DNA from: Triplophysa rosa
Lineage: Eukaryota; Chordata; Actinopteri; Cypriniformes; Nemacheilidae
DNA: 64,000 bases
Assembly (NCBI RefSeq): GCF_024868665.1
Contig: NC_079913.1
Span: 10,704,895-10,768,894, forward strand
Direction of reading: 5' to 3'
A program made the translations under genes and the position numbers. The notes beneath the pieces were generated by a model. It worked only from the letters and a program-made list of their open reading frames with translations. It was not told the origin of the DNA and did not search any database. How positions within the stretch are numbered: position 1 is the first letter of the stretch; every line of letters starts with the position of its first letter. Below, piece after piece: positions 58,313 through 64,000 of the stretch.

Positions 58313-59135
58313 TCAGTTGTACTCAATGTTTTTCAAAGTTCAAACTTATCAAGTTTTTTTATTTATTTTACAGCTAAGATTTTGACCCGAACACCCCTGC
58401 TTGCATATAAGCAATACCCTTGACATCACACAACACATAACAAGTTTCTTAAAACAGCAATAAAGCATGAAAAAAATAACATTCTCTCAGGAGAAAAGTG
58501 AGCAGAGACGGCAGCACACAATATCTGCAAGGCTTTAAGTTCTCTTCAGCCTGTCAAGCACACCTCAATGACTGCCTGTGGGACGTGGCTAACCTCTTCC
58601 CATCATGCCTTGCAGTCATTCATATGATTGGCCAACTGATGAAAACATAATGAAAAAGGGAATGGAAATGTCGTTGTCTATTTCAGTCACTGCCCAAGTT
58701 TCTATTTATATATAAATGCAGTCAATATGCGTGCAGTGTTCATATGGTATTTTTTGTGGAAAATGAGTTTTTCAATAATGTGCTCAATCGGTATGTAAGG
58801 AAACAAATAATTTTAGAATTGACAAAAAATGAGCTTGTTTTCTAATTGCATGCTTTTTAAATACATGCACAGGATGAACTGCAATGACTCTTGTAAAGAG
58901 TGAAATATGCGTTTATCTTCATTAGGAATTTTTTTATAGCAACAGGCCTCCCAGAATTGGTTGGGAAACATAAAGCTTATGAAAACTAATTTCTTTGTTG
59001 AAAAAATAATAACCACATATGTACTATGATATCATCACAACAACCTCAGTTTAACTATAGTATTTGTGCCAAAACTATGGTTATACAAAAGGTAAACAAT
59101 CTGCCAAAAAACTGCTTTTTTTAATATTACAATTA
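58313..59135. other. Non-coding sequence, nothing recognised
   Basis: 58500-58640 is complex and repeat-free; otherwise no feature. Confidence 0.4.
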
Positions 59136-59577
59136 GGGTTGGGCAATGTCTACAAAACTGGCATCAGATGATGTCTACAGTGAAACGTCGCAAATTGACG
59201 ATGACATCGCCCTGCGGCGTTATAAAGTGAGGTGCCCCTGGGCACAAGCTGTGCAGAGACACATCTTCTTTAAACAGTTATAAAGTGAGGCTGGATTGTA
59301 TGGTTATTCTGATGTTATATTCAATATAAAAGTTATAAAGTGAGGCGCGCAGGCACATTTGTTGGGATCACGATGCCGGCCTAACATCGCCATTTCTATC
59401 AGCCATCGGCGATGGACGATGGCATCGTCTATCGGCCCAACCCTATCCAACACCATCATCTCAGGGTACAGCAGCTTTTAGATTGACAGCAATTAGCAAT
59501 GACAAAAGTCATTCACTTTCAAATTGTCTGTCACCCATCGGCGATGGACGATGGCATGGTCTATCGGCCCAACCCTA
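59136..59577. mobile_element. Terminal-inverted-repeat element with a doubled right end
   Basis: TTAGGGTTGGGCAATGTC at the left faces two successive right ends: TCTATCGGCCCAACCCTA at about 59428-59445 and again at 59560-59577. The 35 bp before each end (CATCGGCGATGGACGATGGC) are also repeated. Between the two ends lies the segment identical to 51030-51110 in inverted orientation. TTATAAAGTGAGG occurs three times inside (59219, 59279, 59334). Confidence 0.75.
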
Positions 59578-60105
59578 ACTACAATGGTTCATTTTTGGTA
59601 AAGAGAACGTTAAACATTTCAGCTGTCCATCTTAATCAAAGCTAACCTTTTGAGAGTATTGATTAGCACACCCAACACAACCATTAAGAATGTCCAGTGA
59701 GTATATATACACAACTACGCACACACACAGTATTGGTCAATTGTGGCTTTGTTCCAAAATCTATCATCATGTGTGCTCTCCTGATGCGAAGGCTGCTAAA
59801 AAAAAGTCAAGAAGCCTAATTATGCTGCCTTTGTATTATGCCTTTTTGGCCAGTTTCAAATAAGTAAAACATGCATGAAGTTTCATGACACATTTGGTTA
59901 TTTGGAACAGCTAACAACACACCAACATTCAGCAAAAACAATTCTAAGCATTTTTTTCTTCAACTTTCTTTCCCTCATTCCTTGCAGCGCATCAGATGTT
60001 CAAGTGGCCTATGGGTCGAATGAAGTAAGGCACAAACAATAATGGACGATCATGACTAATCATGTGCTGTGATGGTGAAAACCAGCTGACTGCATGAGCC
60101 TAGAG

Positions 60106-60930
60106 CCGTGCTATTCAATTGGCGGCCCGTGGGCCGAGCCCGGCCTCGATGTAATTTGTTCCGGTCCTTCAAGTAGCATAGTGTGAAAAAGAATCTCTCG
60201 AATAAATGTAGTTCAGTCGGGAACGGACCCTACAGTTATGAAGTGACGCGCGCCTGTTCCATTCAGCACGAGCTGCAGCAGCACAAAAGCAGGAGTCACG
60301 TGACAATAGGCGAGTCTCTCCTGTGAGACGCGGTGAACGGGACGATGACGGATGAGAACTATTATTAGTTTCATTTCTGACATTTTGCTAGCACGAATAC
60401 CATTCCAAAAGTACAGAGGCAAGGGTGGAGAATAGCGTGTCGCAGAACACACCCACATCAAGTTTTACCACACCATTCTCTTGATTTTCACTGAGTATAT
60501 AATTTCCTTTAGTAAACTAAAGTAAATGTGCTAGTAACATTATAAAAAATTTGAACTTATTATAAAAAAATATTACTTACATTTAAGTATACTTAAAAGC
60601 AAAGGATTTTTTTAATTTCTATTTGAAAATTTCCCTGTATGGTTCAACGTGTCTATCTACTGCAGGTTTTTTAATATAGTTTATAAGTGAAGACTATATA
60701 ATAGTAATATATTTGCCCACATGAAAAAATACTTCAGTATACTACAGTAAAGGACGGAAAACACAGAATCCAGAAAAATTTAAACAGAAAAAAATGAATT
60801 TGGTAAAAAAATAAAATGGATTTCTTATTGTTGTTGTGTCATCTCTCATATTGTATGCCATATCTCCGGCCCCTCATTTGGGATGCTTTTAATGAACAGG
60901 CCCCCATGACAAACGAATTGAATAGCACTG
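60106..60930. mobile_element. hAT-type element, non-autonomous, perfect 8-bp target duplication
   Basis: CCGTGCTATTCAATTGGCGG at the left and ACGAATTGAATAGCACTG at the right are inverted ends, flanked by GCCTAGAG (60098-60105 and 60931-60938). The left end carries GGCGGCCCGTGGGCCGAGCC. 825 bp without transposase. Confidence 0.88.
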
Positions 60931-61660
60931 GCCTAGAGGAAAGAAAAAGCAGCGGACGAAGGAAAGACAAGCGTGAAAGGAGAAAAATGTATTCATGCGT
61001 TCAACTTTGTTATCTGACTTTCCTCGCAACACACCGAGCACACCTCCCCGTATCCTAATGGTAAGTTCCGTGAGCATGCATTCCTGCTCTCTGGTAGGTG
61101 AGAACGGAGGACGAATGATGATAAATGAGCATGACATGTATGATTTATAGTCAGAGGTTTGCTAGATTGACATGCCGCAAAATCTCAAACAACTCATTTA
61201 CTCATGAAGGCAACAAACCTAGTACACGAAAAAAACATTGGAGCACATTCATGAATTGCAAATTAAAACTAAAAACTATCAGATAGATGAAAATGTATCC
61301 AAATGTATCTTTGTAAACCGCAGTCCAGGTCTTACTGTCCGTGACTCATCGGCCTACACATATATATTGCTCTGTTCTCAAAACAAACTTTTTCTTAGTT
61401 TTCCTTTATCTTATGTCTAGCCAAATATAGTAACTCAGGCTTTAAGGCTATTTGTACAGACTTTTAAAATCTTGCCAACTAGAGAAGTACAATAAAGTAC
61501 TGTCAATGGTGTTCAAGGAGGGCAGTAGTCCTCCACAATCCACAGCAAACTCCCTTTCAGGGTTTTTGTTTAGTAAAACTTTACAATAATGTTCCATTTG
61601 TTAACATTTTTAACATAAACAACAATCAACAAAACCAACATTTTTTCAATTCGCGTTGCA

Positions 61661-61914
61661 TCTGTTAAAGCCCCAGTGAAATCAAAATGAAAGTTTTTTT
61701 CCTTTTATTAAAAATAAGCTCGCCGTAAGGACCTCAGTAAACTGATATGCTCCTACACGCTGACAAAATTCCCATTTAGAAGATATAAACTTTCCAAACT
61801 GACAGTCTGACAAGTGGGCTCAAAAAAACTAGAAATTCCATGACATCACACTACACTTCAGCCTCTCGGCCAAGTTCCGCTTTAGAATGGGAAGAGTTCC
61901 GCCCCCTTCACTAT
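61661..61914 (+). repeat. Dispersed repeat copy 3 (AAAGCCCCAGTGAAAT family)
   Basis: It shares its start with the minus-strand copy at 51776 and its later part with 53740-53935. It is interrupted after CCCCCTTCACTAT by the MITE that follows, and its continuation (GAGCTGCGGAAGAGG...TTTCAAGTC at 62310-62340) resembles 53910-53940. Confidence 0.6.
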
Positions 61915-62306
61915 TACCGCTTTTTTCACCGGGGCTGGTGCCGGAGCCCAACTGGGAACCGGGCTGTGCTTTTCAACTCAAAAATATCCTGAGCCGGTGC
62001 CAAGATCCTGGTTCCGAACTGGCCCCGAAACCTTGCTGGTCTCGAACGAGAAAAATTAGCTTGGATGTCTTCAGAGATGTGAGCTCCACGCAACCACCGA
62101 ATGCTCGGCGCTAATGTATCCCGTATCCCGTAGCGGTTAAATATGATATATAATTCATTTTGGGCATATGTCTAACGGTCAGTTTTAGCCTTATTAATCT
62201 GTTATTTGTACCTGTTCTGCTCCCTGCCATTGGAAATGCGAGCCGGTTCTGAACGGTGCCATCTTCGGCCGAGAACCGGCTCCAATACCAGCACCAAAAA
62301 GCGGTA
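61915..62306. mobile_element. MITE with TACCGCTTTTT ends, nested in a dispersed repeat
   Basis: TACCGCTTTTTTCACC with GGCTGGTGCCGGAGCC at the left mirrors GGCTCCAATACCAGCACC and AAAAAGCGGTA at the right. GGTTCCGAACTGG and GAGCCGGTTCTGAACGG are further inner mirror pieces. 392 bp, non-coding, inserted at CACTAT in the surrounding repeat. Confidence 0.8.
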
Positions 62307-62340
62307 TGTGAGAGCTGCGGAAGAGGCGCCTGTTTCAAGT

Positions 62341-63114
62341 CTACACAGAATGTTGTATGTTAAGGCTATATGGAAGAGATCAGACATCGCAGCAAATAAT
62401 TAAATGGGCTACAAATACTCTTTAGCACTGACTTTCTAGCGCACCATTCATGTATTTACCTATTTATATGCATCCCCCTCTTCAAACAAATTAGCATTCA
62501 GCGCATCAATTGACAATTTTAAACGGGGCAAATATCAATAAGCAGAATTAGCATAATGTATTCAGGCCGATCATTTGCAAAAAGCAAAATCCTTAAAGAT
62601 AAATCAAGCACCAATGACAGTTAAACAAGCCTGGTGTGGCAAAATGAGTAGTGCTGAAATAATCTAAGAAAGATCTCGCACAACGTGTATGAGAATGACA
62701 GACCACTGTTTCCCATTGCAAAGTGAGGAATTACTGTTCCATTTTTTATTTACATGTTAAATCAACTGTCTCTTTAAGGATTGACTCACTGACCCCAGAA
62801 AAGTCTTGACCAGTGTGTCGTATTGCTCTCTTTATCTGTCTCTGTTGTTCTCTCTCGCTTTCTCTTAAATTTGCTGACCCAGACTCAAAGGTGGCATTCA
62901 CGTCCGCACACCGGTTTGACCTGATGAGTAAGCAGAACTCCACAACACAGACACAGAGACTGCGATTTAAAAGACAAACTAAAGAGCAACAAAGAACATT
63001 GGAAGACATGAAACTAGACATTAACCCTCTCTCAAACCCTTAGAATTAAATGGTTTTGGGCCTTTTAGACTTGATTGATAATCAACACAATCTCGGGGCA
63101 ATTCATAACTATTT
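62341..63114. other. Non-coding sequence, nothing recognised
   Basis: CT-rich patch at 62820-62866; no element ends or splice-bounded frames. Confidence 0.4.
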
Positions 63115-63250
63115 TAAGAGGTGGCTAATCTGTATGAAATTGTACAATCCTATTCATACATTTTAGTAGAATCTGCTATTGCCCCAGTGGCGTTTTGTTA
63201 AGGGTTGGATTAGGGGTAGGGCTTTATTCTTGCTTTTATTTAATAATCAT
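63115..63250 (+). repeat. Dispersed repeat (GGCTAATTCATAC family) copy 2
   Basis: GGTGGCTAATCTGTATG, CCTATTCATACATTTTAGTA and GGGTTGGATTAGGGGTAGGG follow the same order as a frequent fish repeat. The leading part matches 33211-33290. Confidence 0.5.
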
Positions 63251-63293
63251 ACAAATTTGTTCAATTTGTTTCAACCGTGTGTACAGTATATAA

Positions 63294-63296
<3 letters not shown>

Positions 63297-63336
<40 letters not shown>

Positions 63337-63398
63337 CGTGCGTGCATGCGTGCGTGCGTGCGTGCGTGTGTGCGTGCGTGCGTGCGTGCGTGTGTGTG
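63297..63398. repeat. (TG)n(TGCG)n microsatellite
   Basis: About seventeen TG units pass into TGCG/TGCA tetramers and back to TG. Alternating purine-pyrimidine throughout. Confidence 0.95.
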
Positions 63399-64000
63399 GA
63401 CATACAATAATATTTTGTGTTAATAACAAAGTCCTGACCAACTTTGAAAATCTTTGCTCTTGAATATATTATTATATATTTAATAAATTATTAAAGTATA
63501 ATAATATACAATTTAACATATCTTTAAAACAACTTTGTATATACGTTTGAGAAGAATTTGAGGAGACTTGTCTAAATATGACATACACATACAACACGTG
63601 CAAAATGTATAAAGTCAAGGCCCATGAGAACGACTACAAAAGAGTACAAGAGGATCAATAAACATTAAAATGTGATTAAATCGTAACCAATGTATGATGC
63701 ATTTCATACATTGGTGTGTTCTGAAAATTACTGTATGTTTTGTATATGAAACTCTTTAAAAAACACCCAGAAATCCCATTTACGATTCACAGTTCATTTG
63801 TGTAAATACACTTCATCTGTAATGTACTGAAGCGAAGCCAGAACATCAGTCACCTACTTAGAAGGCCAAATCAATGGTAACGATTGTGCTTTAGCGTTAT
63901 ACTTAATACTCACTAGTACAAATGACTTAAAAGTTTAGAGCGGCTATAAAAGGTGCAAAGATTAAAACTTCTCTTGGGGTAGATTAAGCAGTAAAAAGTA
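63399..64000. other. Non-coding sequence to window end
   Basis: AT-rich; nothing recognised. Confidence 0.4.

Noticed and set aside
63179..63463. 94-codon frame with Cys-Val runs, and thought of a CRISPR-like array
   Set aside because: It is a TG/TGCG microsatellite without spacers.

Overview
The window looks like vertebrate, very probably cyprinid (carp/zebrafish-type) fish, nuclear DNA. It is AT-rich, rich in CA/GA/TG microsatellites, and contains no bacterial-style genes. It is crowded with repeat families typical of teleosts: a DIRS-type tyrosine-recombinase retroelement, Ty3/gypsy retroelements, a Tc1 transposon, several hAT elements with 8-bp target duplications, a PIF/Harbinger-type MITE, TTAAAGGGATAGTTCACCC foldback MITEs, a 5S-rRNA-derived SINE and LINE tails. 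The species cannot be fixed from the sequence alone.

Host gene content is sparse. The only host coding signal I can support is a pair of exons on the minus strand, 5939-6033 and 1090-1261. Both have consensus AG/GT splice sites, one open frame, and matching splice phase across the intron. They belong to an unidentified gene running right to left, with its 3' part left of base 1 and its 5' part either beyond the right edge or in exons I could not see. The DIRS copy sits in the intron between them. The rest (about 6-64 kb) reads as a very long intron and/or gene desert. A few high-complexity, homeodomain-motif-rich stretches (around 11.4-11.6, 12.0-12.3, 36.8-37.0, 38.2, 52.9-53.5 and 54.4-54.6 kb) look like candidate conserved non-coding elements, and 26.5-27.5 kb is unusually CpG-rich.

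Layout: 0-0.3 kb LINE 3' coding remnant; 0.5-0.7 kb MITE; 1.1 kb exon; 2.46-5.03 kb internally deleted DIRS element; 5.9 kb exon; 8.8-10.1 kb hAT element; 10.7-10.9 kb foldback MITE; 11-16 kb mostly unique; 17.06-22.5 kb two broken gypsy elements joined in opposite orientation at about 19,515; 22.5-28 kb mostly unique with the CpG-rich block; 28.3-29.8 kb foldback MITE split by a hAT element; 29.9-30.2 kb LINE tail; 31.7-32.1 kb hAT MITE; 34.4-34.65 kb L2-type LINE tail; 35-48 kb a series of MITEs and SINE-like pieces; 51-52.7 kb repeats and a tandem duplication; 54.8-56.7 kb Tc1 element split by a solo LTR; 57.4-58.3 kb foldback MITE split by a 5S-derived SINE3; 59.1-59.6 kb repeat with a 116-bp perfect inverted match to 51 kb; 60.1-60.9 kb hAT element; 61.7-62.3 kb nested MITEs; TG/TGCG microsatellite near the end.

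No element appears able to move by itself: every coding element carries stops, frameshifts, internal deletions or loss of a catalytic residue. The main interest is the exon pair, the nested insertions dated by intact target duplications, the perfect 116-bp inverted match, the chimeric gypsy junction, and the candidate regulatory elements.
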